Positions 34,760-42,068 of a stretch of DNA of 64,000 nt are shown one piece after another. Source of the stretch: Nocardioides aurantiacus (GTDB lineage Bacteria; Actinomycetota; Actinomycetes; Propionibacteriales; Nocardioidaceae); the NCBI RefSeq assembly GCF_003752505.1, contig NZ_RKHO01000001.1:1302001-1366000 (forward strand), read 5' to 3'. Each line of letters opens with the position of its first letter. Positions within the stretch are counted from its first letter, which is position 1. Position numbers and translations under genes: made by a program. The notes under the pieces were generated by a model. It searched no databases, was not told where the DNA came from, and was given only the letters and a program-made list of their open reading frames with translations.

Positions 34760-36517
34760 TCAGCGCGTCGGCTGGTGCACCGTCGCCAGCTGACGACGCT
34801 CGTCGAACGGGACCAGCTCGGACCGCGAGGTGGCGACCGCGTCGTGCAGCTCGAGGTGGCGACCCGCACCGTGGAGCGGGCAGGTCCACTCGCCCTCGAC
34901 GTGGACCAGGCGGACCCCCGGCTGCTCGAGCCAGCGCAGGATCAGCTCGGACTCCTCGGCCGTCGCCGCCGGCGTCGGGCCGGGGCCGCCGAGGACCGTG
35001 TCGGCCGACTCGCGCAGCCCGCGCACCCAGTCGCCCGCGTGGGCGTCGAGCGGGATGATGCCGGCTGCGGCCAGCCGTCCGTGGCGCACGACGTGGACGG
35101 CCCAGCGGCGGTCGTCCTCGCGCCGCGCCGCGACCAGCTCGCTGCAGCCGGCGAGGGACCCCAGCCGTTGCGTGCGCGACGCGGCGCGCACGAACGCGGA
35201 GAGCCGGTCGCGGTGCACGCCCGCCTCCTCGAAGCGCTCGCCCTCGGCCAGCGTCGCCATCCGCTGGGTCAGGGTCTCGACCACCCGGTCGGCGTCCTGC
35301 CGCAGCGCGTCGCGCAGCCGGGCCACCTCGTGGGCGTAGGTGTCCACGTCGACGCTGCCGTCGCAGGGGGACAGGCAGCGCTGCATCTCGGCCAGCACGC
35401 ACGGGGTGCGCGTCGGCGTCAGGGGCAGCCGGTCGGTGCACTGCCGCACCGGGAAGCTCTCGTGGAGCGCGGCCAGGCAGCGCTCGGCGGTCCGGCGCGA
35501 GGAGAAGGGGCCGAGGTAGTCGGCGCCGTCGTCGGCGACCTTGCGGACCAGGGACAGCCGGGGCCACGGCTCCACGGTGAGCTTGAGCCAGGTGACCTTG
35601 TCGGGGCGACGGCTGCGACGGTTGTAGCGCGGCCGGTGGGCGGCGATCAGGCGGAGCTCGCGGACCCCCGCCTCGAGCGGCGTGGCGCACTCGACGTGGT
35701 CGACCGAGCCGGCCAGGTTGACCATCTCGCCCATCCGCGCCCGGGACTCCGAGGCGGTGAAGTAGGACCGCACCCGGGTGCGGAGGTCGCGGGAGGTGCC
35801 GACGTAGAGGACCTCGTCGCGGTCGTCGCGGAACAGGTAGACACCGGGGGCGTGCGGCAGGTGCTCGGCCAGGTGACGCTTGCGGCGCACCGTGGGGCTG
35901 ACGCGGGAGCTGAACGTGCTCAGCTCCTCCAGCGTGTGCACGCCCAGCCCCCCGAGGCGCTCCATCAGGCCGTGCAGGACGTCGACGGTGGCCCGGGCGT
36001 CGGACAGGGCCCGGTGGTCGGGCGTGGTGGCGGACCCGAAGGCCACCGCGAGCGAGCTGAGCTTGCAGTTGGGGGCGTCGTCACGGGTGATCACCCGGCG
36101 TGCGAGGCGCGCGGTGTCCAGCACCTCGAAGCGTGGCCACGGACGCCCCTGCTGGGCCGCGAAGTGCTGGAGGAAGCCCACGTCGAAGGGCGCGTTGTGC
36201 GCGACGAGGACGCAGCCGTGCGCGAACTCCAGGAACGACGGCAGCGCCGACTCGATGGACGGCGCGGTGGCCACCATCGAGTTGGTGATGCCGGTGAGGA
36301 CCGCGATGAACGGAGGGATGGCGGCGTGCGGGTTGACCAGGGTCTGGAACTCGCCGAGCACCTCGCCCCCGCGGACCTTGACCGCGCCGATCTCGGTGAT
36401 CATCGACCCCTGCTTGGCGGACCCGCCGGTGGTCTCGAGGTCGACGACGCAGAAGGTGGTCTCGCGCAGGGGACGACCGAGCTCGTCGAAGCTCATCTGG
36501 CTGTCCCACCTGCTCAT
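34760..36517 (-). CDS. DEDDh exonuclease fused to UvrC-like GIY-YIG nuclease
   Basis: The 585-residue protein combines two nucleases. Residues ~15-180 are a DnaQ-like 3'-5' exonuclease (FCVVDLETTGG, AHNAPFDVGFL, ending DHRALSDARATVDV: the DEDDh set). Residues ~225-310 are a GIY-YIG endonuclease (GVYLFRDDRDEVLYVGTSRDLRTRV), then a UvrC-like Cys-containing region (CVLAEMQRCLSPCDG) with a coiled UvrB-contact helix. This is the arrangement of mycobacterial Rv2191, as I recall. A role in DNA repair is likely. The start at 36517 is favoured by a TAGCGT box 7 nt upstream; a longer reading frame exists but runs over the neighbouring gene. Confidence 0.88.
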   Translation of the reverse strand: MSRWDSQMSFDELGRPLRETTFCVVDLETTGGSAKQGSMITEIGAVKVRGGEVLGEFQTLVNPHAAIPPFIAVLTGITNSMVATAPSIESALPSFLEFAHGCVLVAHNAPFDVGFLQHFAAQQGRPWPRFEVLDTARLARRVITRDDAPNCKLSSLAVAFGSATTPDHRALSDARATVDVLHGLMERLGGLGVHTLEELSTFSSRVSPTVRRKRHLAEHLPHAPGVYLFRDDRDEVLYVGTSRDLRTRVRSYFTASESRARMGEMVNLAGSVDHVECATPLEAGVRELRLIAAHRPRYNRRSRRPDKVTWLKLTVEPWPRLSLVRKVADDGADYLGPFSSRRTAERCLAALHESFPVRQCTDRLPLTPTRTPCVLAEMQRCLSPCDGSVDVDTYAHEVARLRDALRQDADRVVETLTQRMATLAEGERFEEAGVHRDRLSAFVRAASRTQRLGSLAGCSELVAARREDDRRWAVHVVRHGRLAAAGIIPLDAHAGDWVRGLRESADTVLGGPGPTPAATAEESELILRWLEQPGVRLVHVEGEWTCPLHGAGRHLELHDAVATSRSELVPFDERRQLATVHQPTR

Positions 36518-36524
36518 GGGAGGG

Positions 36525-36530
36525 ACGCTA
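36525..36530 (-). promoter_or_regulatory. -10 box for leaderless exonuclease gene
   Basis: TAGCGT on the minus strand, 7 nt before the ATG at 36517; it fixes that start over upstream alternatives. Confidence 0.45.
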
Positions 36531-36694
36531 GGCGGGGGCACCGACAAGGCCGTGGAGGGCCGGCCCGGCGTGGCGTCGCGACGGACGGTCGGAGCGTGCC
36601 GACGGGACGGGCGGAGGTGTGCCGGCCCGGGTTGTCGGTGGCGGGTGCTGGAGTGCTCGTGACCGGCCTTCCCCCGCTCTGCAAGGAGACCCCG

Positions 36695-36901
36695 ATGAGC
36701 GTCCACATCGACTGCGACACCTGCCTGGTGCGTGGCCTGGCCTGCCACGACTGCGTGGTGACGGTGCTCCTGGGCCCGCCTCCCGAGCTCGGCTTCGACG
36801 CCGAGGAGGCCCACGCGCTCGAGGTCCTGGCGGGATCCGGGCTCGTGCCGCCGCTGCGGATGGTGACGCCCGTGAGCGGCCCCGAGATCGAGTCCGCGTG
36901 A
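36695..36901 (+). CDS. Small Cys-rich protein
   Basis: A 68-residue protein with CDTCLVRGLACHDC near the N-terminus, five cysteines and one histidine in 14 residues, suitable for a small zinc or metal knuckle. The rest is acidic and hydrophobic (LGPPPELGFDAEEAHALEVLAGSGLVPPLRMV). AAGGAG lies 7 nt before the ATG. It sits between the divergent exonuclease gene and the riboswitch-controlled peptidase. As I recall, related short proteins occur beside NlpC/P60 genes in other actinobacteria. Function unknown. Confidence 0.75.
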   Translation: MSVHIDCDTCLVRGLACHDCVVTVLLGPPPELGFDAEEAHALEVLAGSGLVPPLRMVTPVSGPEIESA

Positions 36902-36933
36902 ACAACGCCACACCGTCCGTCCACGGTCTCGAC

Positions 36934-36962
36934 TTGGAGTGCCAGCGGGCCTGACCTAGTGT
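36934..36962 (+). promoter_or_regulatory. Promoter of the riboswitch transcript
   Basis: TTGGAG (36934-36939) and TAGTGT (36957-36962) are separated by 17 bp, an ideal primary-sigma arrangement. The predicted start near 36969 gives a ~230-nt leader. It follows the stop of the small Cys-rich gene by 32 bp. Confidence 0.6.
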
Positions 36963-36999
36963 CGAGCGCTGTTGGCCGTCGTCAGCGGGCACCGACCGG

Positions 37000-37175
37000 G
37001 TGCCCACGCCGGCCGCGCCGAGTCCGGACTCGTCTCCTGGGGGGAGAGGGGTGGCCGGAGCCGGGGACCCATGTTCCTGGGGTGAATCCAGGCGCCGACA
37101 GCACCGATCGTGCCGTCACGCACCTGGTAGGGCGTTCTTTGGGCCCGAACCCGTCAGCTCACCTGGTAGGCGTTG
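37000..37175 (+). ncRNA. Cyclic di-AMP riboswitch (ydaO/yuaA class)
   Basis: The diagnostic segments of this class appear in order: GGGGACCC (37063-37070), GGGGTGAATCC (about 37079-37089), GGTAGGGCG (about 37126-37134), GGGCCCGAACCCGTCAGCT (37141-37159) and ACCTGGTAGGCG (37161-37172). These are the conserved c-di-AMP pockets and closing stem; boundaries are approximate. Members of this class lie upstream of cell-wall hydrolase genes such as NlpC/P60 and rpf in actinobacteria, and c-di-AMP binding usually turns expression off. Here it controls the peptidase at 37200. Confidence 0.88.
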
Positions 37176-37199
37176 AGACAAAGAGGAGACCGGCCGCTC

Positions 37200-38228
37200 G
37201 TGAACGACGGTTGGAAGTACCCCCATGCCCGCGCAACAGTAGGAGCGGCCCTCGCCCTGGGCCTCACCGGCCTCGGCGTCGTCCAGGCCGCTCCCGCCAC
37301 CGCGGCCCCCGACGACAGGCTCAAGTCCCGCATCGACGCCGCGCAGGCCGCGGTCGACGACGTGGCCCCGGCGGCAGCCGCCGCCGATCGACGTCACGAC
37401 CGGGCACAGACCCGGGTGACGACCAGCACCAAGCGCGTCAAGACCCTCACCAAGCGCATCGTGCGCGCGAAGACCCTCGCGGAGACCGTGCGCGAGCAGG
37501 TGGCGACCGACGTGCTCGCCGAGCACCAGGTCTCCGGCGGCAGCACCGCCCCGAGCGCGACCTCGCTCCCGGCCGACTCCGAGGTGCTGCTCAGCAACGT
37601 GAGCGTCGTGTCCGAGGACACCGACGGTCGCATCGAGCAGGTGGCGCGGTCCCAGGCCACCGCCCAGCAGCTCACCCAGCGTCGCGCGCAGGTCCGCCAG
37701 GCCCTCGTGGACCAGCGGGCCACCGCCAAGAAGCTCGCCGCCCGGGAGGCCACGGCCGCCGGTGCGGTCGACCGGGCCCAGGGCAAGGTCGACGCCCTCG
37801 AGGCCGAGCTCGCCGAGCGCCGGGAGGAGCGCGAGGCCGAGCAGGCAGCGGCTGCTCCGGCGGCTCCGGCGGCGCCCGACGGGTCCGCGAGCTCCGCGGT
37901 CTCCTACGCCATGGCGCAGGTCGGCAAGGCCTACGTCTGGGGTGCCTCCGGTCCCAGCTCCTTCGACTGCTCGGGGCTCACCATGGCCGCGTGGGCGACG
38001 CAGGGCGTCTCGCTGCCGCACAACTCGGGAGCCCAGTACGCTGCGGGCACGCCCGTCTCCGAGAGTGAGCTGCAGCCCGGTGACCTCGTCTTCTACTACA
38101 GCCCGATCAGCCACGTCGGCCTCTACGTCGGCAACGGCCAGGTCGTCAACGCGCTGAACCCCGGTTCCGGTGTCCAGGTCTCGGGTCTGCACGACATGCC
38201 CTACTCCGGCGCGGTCCGCCCTGGCTGA
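37200..38228 (+). CDS. NlpC/P60 family cell-wall endopeptidase
   Basis: A 342-residue secreted peptidoglycan hydrolase. It has a signal peptide (ATVGAALALGLTGLGVVQAAPATA), a long coiled coil (about 45-225, Lys/Arg/Gln/Ala-rich) and the catalytic domain: FDCSGLTMAAWATQG (Cys) and PISHVGLYVGNGQVVNA (His). This is the RipA/Rv2190c-like layout, with the coiled coil thought to restrain the enzyme. GTG at 37200 follows GAGGAG by 11 nt, slightly long; no better in-frame start exists. Regulated by the upstream c-di-AMP riboswitch. Confidence 0.92.
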   Translation: MNDGWKYPHARATVGAALALGLTGLGVVQAAPATAAPDDRLKSRIDAAQAAVDDVAPAAAAADRRHDRAQTRVTTSTKRVKTLTKRIVRAKTLAETVREQVATDVLAEHQVSGGSTAPSATSLPADSEVLLSNVSVVSEDTDGRIEQVARSQATAQQLTQRRAQVRQALVDQRATAKKLAAREATAAGAVDRAQGKVDALEAELAERREEREAEQAAAAPAAPAAPDGSASSAVSYAMAQVGKAYVWGASGPSSFDCSGLTMAAWATQGVSLPHNSGAQYAAGTPVSESELQPGDLVFYYSPISHVGLYVGNGQVVNALNPGSGVQVSGLHDMPYSGAVRPG

Positions 38229-38240
38229 CCGACGCCACGC

Positions 38241-38278
38241 CGACGCCGCCCGTCCCCCTCGTGGGGCGGGCGGCGTCG
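38241..38278 (+). terminator. 12-bp stem-loop after the NlpC/P60 gene
   Basis: CGACGCCGCCCG pairs with CGGGCGGCGTCG; an inner CCCC/GGGG extends it. It begins 12 bp after the stop. Confidence 0.75.
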
Positions 38279-38292
38279 TGCGCTCCGGCGGC

Positions 38293-39534
38293 GTGCGGAA
38301 CCCACCGCGCCGGTGGCGCACCCTGGTCGCCGCGGTGCTGGTCGCCGTCCTCGGAGCCCTCTCGCTGAGCGCCTGCGAGCAGGAGGTGGACCTGGAGCCG
38401 CCTCGCGCCCAGCAGGGTGCCTCGCTGAGCGCCGACCAGGCGCAGCGCGCCCTGGACGGACTCGTCGCCGCCCTCGACGGCGACCGACGGGGTGCCGCCA
38501 CGGCCCTCGCGGCCCCGTCGGGCGCCGAGGTCGTGGGTGCCGCCTGGGACAACGCCCAGGCGCTGCGCCTGCAGGACCTCGCGATGCGCTACGTCGACAC
38601 CGCGGCCCCGCCCACCGCCGTGGAGCGGCAGCGCTGGGGGAGGACCGCCGTCCCGGTCACGGTGCGGCTGACCTTCGCCTACGGCGGGTTCGACACCGAC
38701 CCGGCGGAGGTCGAGACCCGGGTCGCCCTGGTGCCCGGGGACGGGTCCGTGAGGGTCGCCGGGTTCGGCGGGGCCGGCCGGACGCCGCTGTGGCTGGTGG
38801 AGCCGCTGCGCGTCGTACGCACGGCGGAGACGTTGACCGTGGTCGCGGGGCCGCTCGGCCGCTACCCGCGGCTGACCGAGCGTGCGGTCACCCAGGTGCG
38901 TCGGGTGCTGCCGCGGTGGCGCGGGCCGTTGGTCGTCGAGGTCCCCCGGACCCGCGCCGAGCTCGACGCCACGCTCGACGCCCCGGCGGACCGCTACGAC
39001 GAGATCGCCGGCGTGACCACCTCCGTCGACGGGTCCACGACGCGGGGCGCGCCGGTGCGGGTCTACCTCAACCCCGAGGTCTTCGCCGACCTCTCCGCCG
39101 CCGGGGCCCAGGTCGTGGCCAGCCACGAGGCGGTGCACGTCGCGACCGGCTCCAGCTTCACCTCGGTACCCACCTGGCTGCTGGAGGGCTTCGCCGACTA
39201 CGTCGCGCTCGACGACGCCGGCGTCCCGGTCGACCGCGCTGCCGCCCAGGCGCTGCGTCAGATCCGGCGCGACGGGCCGCCCGACCGGTTGCCCACGCCC
39301 GCCGACCTCGACCCGACGGCGACCGGGCTCGGTGCGACCTACGAGCTGGCCTGGCTGGCGTGCCGCTTCCTGGGTCAGGAGTACGGCACCGACCGGCTGG
39401 TCCGGCTCTACGGCTCCGTGGCCGACGGCACCCCGGCGGCGGCCGCGTTCCGCGACGTCCTCGGCACCACGCAGGGTGCCTTCGTGGGGGCCTGGCGCGC
39501 GGACCTGCGACGGTTGGCCCGCGTGGCAGGCTGA
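38293..39534 (+). CDS. Lipoprotein metallopeptidase, peptidase MA-like
   Basis: The 413-residue protein has a lipoprotein signal peptide ending at LSLSAC. A linking domain of ~230 residues leads to a gluzincin site: HEAVH in VVASHEAVHVATG, then the downstream glutamate in WLLEGFADYVAL. This matches the peptidase-MA-like group. GTG at 38293 gives a standard lipoprotein signal; an in-frame GTG at 38278 overlaps the terminator stem and is less likely. Substrate unknown. It precedes the Ste24-type protease by four bases. Confidence 0.8.
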   Translation: MRNPPRRWRTLVAAVLVAVLGALSLSACEQEVDLEPPRAQQGASLSADQAQRALDGLVAALDGDRRGAATALAAPSGAEVVGAAWDNAQALRLQDLAMRYVDTAAPPTAVERQRWGRTAVPVTVRLTFAYGGFDTDPAEVETRVALVPGDGSVRVAGFGGAGRTPLWLVEPLRVVRTAETLTVVAGPLGRYPRLTERAVTQVRRVLPRWRGPLVVEVPRTRAELDATLDAPADRYDEIAGVTTSVDGSTTRGAPVRVYLNPEVFADLSAAGAQVVASHEAVHVATGSSFTSVPTWLLEGFADYVALDDAGVPVDRAAAQALRQIRRDGPPDRLPTPADLDPTATGLGATYELAWLACRFLGQEYGTDRLVRLYGSVADGTPAAAAFRDVLGTTQGAFVGAWRADLRRLARVAG

Positions 39535-39538
39535 GGCG

Positions 39539-40780
39539 GTGACGTCGGCCCGTCGTACCGCTGCGGTCCTGCTGCTCGTCTCGGTCGTCGCCTTCGCGGT
39601 GCTGGCCGTGCTGCTGGTGCCGTGGGACTGGGTCCCCGGTGGCCGGGTGCTGCCCGTGCGGGCCGACGAGGTGTTCACGGCCCGGGAGATCGAGCGCGCC
39701 ACGGCGTACTCCTCAGCGCAGCGGCACCTGGGCTGGGGGTCGCTCGCCGTGTCCGTGCTGGTCGGCCTGCTGCTCGGGCTGACGCCGCTGGGAGCCCGTG
39801 TGGTGCGCCGACTGCGGGGATGGTGGTGGTGGCGTGCCCTGCTGGCGACCCTGCTCGTGCTCGTCGTGGGCGTGCTCGCGACCGCGCCGTTGACGGTGCT
39901 GGTGCGTCGCAACGCGCTGGAGGCGGGGCTGAGCACCCAGCCGTGGTCGGGCTGGCTCCGGGACCAGGTGGTCTCGCTCGGGCTCTCCTGGGTGTACGCC
40001 GGCCTCGTGGTGCTGCTCGTCGTCGGGGTCGCCCGCCGGGCGCCGCGGCGGTGGCCGCTGGTCGTCGGGGCGGTGGCGGCGCTGCTCGTCGTGGTCGGCT
40101 CGTGGGTCTACCCCGTGGTCGTGGAGCCGTTGTTCAACCGGTTCACCTCGCTGCCCGACGGGCCACTGCGTTCCAGCGTGCTGGCGCTGGCGCGCGAGGA
40201 GGGGGTGCCCGTCTCCGACGTGCTCGTGGCGGACGCGTCCCGGCGTACGACCACGCTGAACGCCTACGTCTCGGGGCTGGGCAGCACCCGCCGGGTCGTG
40301 CTCTACGACAACCTCGTCGATGACGTGCCGCGACGCGAGACGCTGGTGATCGTGGCGCACGAGCTGGGCCACGCGAAGAACCACGACGTGGCGGTGGGGA
40401 CCACCCTCTCGGCCCTGGGTGTCGCTGCCGGGGTGGGCCTGCTGGGTCTCGTCGTGGGGCCGGCGCTGCTGCGCCGGTCGGGGGCGGGCTCCGTCGGCGT
40501 CCCCGAGGTGGTGCCGCTGGTGCTGGCCCTGGTCACGGTCGGCACGCTGCTGGCGAGCCCGGTCGAGAACACCCTGAGTCGCGCCGTCGAGGCCAGGGCC
40601 GACCGGGAGTCGTTGGCCGCCACGGGGGACCGGGCGGCCTTCGAGCGGATCCACGAGCGGCTGGCGGTGCGGGCGCTGGCCGACCCGGAGCCGCCGGCGT
40701 GGAGCAGGTTCTGGTTCGGCTCGCACCCCACGGCACTGCAGCGGATCGGCCTGGCCCGGGGCCTGGAGCGGGCGCGGTGA
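39539..40780 (+). CDS. Ste24-like M48 membrane metallopeptidase
   Basis: A 413-residue protein with about six membrane helices and the zinc motif HELGH in VIVAHELGHAKNHDVAV; the third ligand lies in the EARADRESLA segment. The overall plan is the CAAX-protease (Ste24) type rather than HtpX, with a large N-terminal membrane block. Substrates in bacteria are unclear. It follows the lipoprotein metallopeptidase with only a 4-bp gap, so the two are probably co-expressed. Confidence 0.9.
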   Translation: MTSARRTAAVLLLVSVVAFAVLAVLLVPWDWVPGGRVLPVRADEVFTAREIERATAYSSAQRHLGWGSLAVSVLVGLLLGLTPLGARVVRRLRGWWWWRALLATLLVLVVGVLATAPLTVLVRRNALEAGLSTQPWSGWLRDQVVSLGLSWVYAGLVVLLVVGVARRAPRRWPLVVGAVAALLVVVGSWVYPVVVEPLFNRFTSLPDGPLRSSVLALAREEGVPVSDVLVADASRRTTTLNAYVSGLGSTRRVVLYDNLVDDVPRRETLVIVAHELGHAKNHDVAVGTTLSALGVAAGVGLLGLVVGPALLRRSGAGSVGVPEVVPLVLALVTVGTLLASPVENTLSRAVEARADRESLAATGDRAAFERIHERLAVRALADPEPPAWSRFWFGSHPTALQRIGLARGLERAR

Positions 40781-40801
40781 TCGGGAGGGCCGGAACGCGA
40801 G

Positions 40802-40846
40802 CACGCGCCCGACCCGGTCAGCGAGTGACCGGATCGGGCGCGCGTG
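40802..40846 (+). terminator. Stem-loop after the Ste24-like gene
   Basis: 40802-40820 pairs with 40826-40846, ~19 bp with one mismatch and a 2-nt bulge. Confidence 0.65.
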
Positions 40847-40939
40847 ACGGCGGCTCACCACCCCCCGGCAGTGCGGGTGCGTTGCTCGGGCGCACCCGCT
40901 GAGAAGCCGCCGTCGGGCCCACGCGCGTGGTCGCGTGGG
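40846..40939. other. Two further nested or adjacent hairpins
   Basis: GACGGCGGCT (40846-40855) pairs with AGCCGCCGTC (40905-40914) around an inner 9-bp stem (40873-40881 with 40891-40899). CCCACGCG (40918-40925) pairs with CGCGTGGG (40932-40939). There is no reading frame; the role is unknown. Confidence 0.5.
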
Positions 40940-40974
40940 ACGTCAGGTGTCCTCAGGTGTCGGGATCGTCCGAT

Positions 40975-40996
40975 GCCTGACCCGGGCGGGTCAGGC
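40975..40996 (-). terminator. 9-bp hairpin downstream of the Flp pilin gene
   Basis: GCCTGACCC pairs with GGGTCAGGC around GGGC, 7 bp past the pilin stop on the minus strand. Confidence 0.65.
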
Positions 40997-41002
40997 AGGG
41001 GG

Positions 41003-41209
41003 TCAGCACTGAGCGGTGGTGGCGGCCTCAGCCTGGACGCTGTCGCAGGTGTCCTGGAAGACCTCGGTGACGACGTCGCCGAGGAGGAAGACGATGGCGA
41101 CCACGATGGCGGCGATGGCGGCGACGAGCAGGCCGTACTCGACCGCGGAGGCGCCCTCCTCGTCACGGCGGGTCTGGAGCATCTGCAGGGCGACGTAGAG
41201 CTTGATCAT
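41003..41209 (-). CDS. flp: Flp/Fap-type IVb prepilin
   Basis: A 68-residue pilin precursor. Processing is expected after Gly in RRDEEG-ASAVEYGLL, the Flp leader form, followed by a hydrophobic helix (LLVAAIAAIVVAIVFLL). The mature protein ends with two cysteines (DTCDSVQAEAATTAQC), which could form a disulfide. It is about 2.4 kb from tadC and is separated from the tad operon by the regulator and kinase genes on the same strand. Confidence 0.92.
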   Translation of the reverse strand: MIKLYVALQMLQTRRDEEGASAVEYGLLVAAIAAIVVAIVFLLGDVVTEVFQDTCDSVQAEAATTAQC

Positions 41210-41319
41210 GACGATCTCTTTTCCTGAGCGATGGGAGTGGTTCCGTGGCCGGGAGGGCCAGTGGGATAACTCTCCCAAATCGGACAGAACGGGACATCGT
41301 GCTCCCGGTCCCTTCGGGG

Positions 41320-41361
41320 TGACCAATACGGGTCATTTCGGAAGTAGTCCGGACGGACTAC
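41320..41361. promoter_or_regulatory. Two palindromes upstream of the pilin gene
   Basis: TGACC-AATACG-GGTCA (41320-41335) and the perfect palindrome GTAGTCCG-GA-CGGACTAC (41344-41361) lie between the regulator gene and the pilin start. They share CCGTATT and AGTCCG elements with the tad promoter region at 50059-50088. Confidence 0.45.
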
Positions 41362-41389
41362 CCGGACCTGCGCCGGGGTGGCCGTTCGG

Positions 41390-42028
41390 TCAGCGGGGCG
41401 GGGTGGCGTCCGCGATGAGCCCCATCCGCATGGCGGTGACCAGGGCCTGGGCCCGGTTGGCGGCCCCGAGCTTGTCGTAGATGCGGCCGATGTGGCTCTT
41501 GGCCGTCGACTCGCTGAGGTAGAGCTTGGCGGCGATCTGGCTGACGCCCAGCCCCTCGGCGAGGAGGTCGAGCACCTGGCGCTCGCGGTCGGTCAGGCGC
41601 GGGGCACCCGAGCGCATCCGCCGCATCATCGCCTCGGCGAGGCCGGTGCAGGTGAAGGTGAGCGGGGCCACCGAGGCCTGCTTGGCGGCGGAGACGACGG
41701 TGGAGGTGGGGGCGTCCTTGCCGACGAAGGCCGACGCCCCGGCGTCCATGGCCGCGAACAGCTGCTCGTCGCCGGCGTACATCGTCAGCACCACGAGCCC
41801 GATCTGCTTGTCGTCCTTGCGCAGCGTGCGCACCACGTCGAGACCGGAGCCGTCGGGGAGGCGCACGTCGGTGACGACGACGTCGGGCTGCAGGCGCGCG
41901 ACCTGGGCGAGGCCGTCGGCGACCGAGCCGGCCTGGCCCACCACCTCGAACCGCTCGTCCTGGGCGAAGGCGCCGGCCAGACCCTGACGGATCAGCTCGT
42001 GGTCGTCGATCAGCAGCACGGTGGTCAT
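41390..42028 (-). CDS. NarL/LuxR-family response regulator, pilus locus
   Basis: This 212-residue regulator has receiver motifs (VLLIDDHELIRQGL; phosphoacceptor Asp in VVTDVRLPDGSG; KDAPTS near the end) and a LuxR-type helix-turn-helix (LTDRERQVLDLLAEGLGVSQIAAKLYLSESTAKSHI). It lies between the pilin gene and its likely kinase partner at 42069-43589, and is the natural candidate to bind the nearby palindromes. Confidence 0.93.
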   Translation of the reverse strand: MTTVLLIDDHELIRQGLAGAFAQDERFEVVGQAGSVADGLAQVARLQPDVVVTDVRLPDGSGLDVVRTLRKDDKQIGLVVLTMYAGDEQLFAAMDAGASAFVGKDAPTSTVVSAAKQASVAPLTFTCTGLAEAMMRRMRSGAPRLTDRERQVLDLLAEGLGVSQIAAKLYLSESTAKSHIGRIYDKLGAANRAQALVTAMRMGLIADATPPR

Positions 42029-42068
42029 CGCTCACGCGGGCACGGGAGCCCGGCCTCCGGACGCGACG

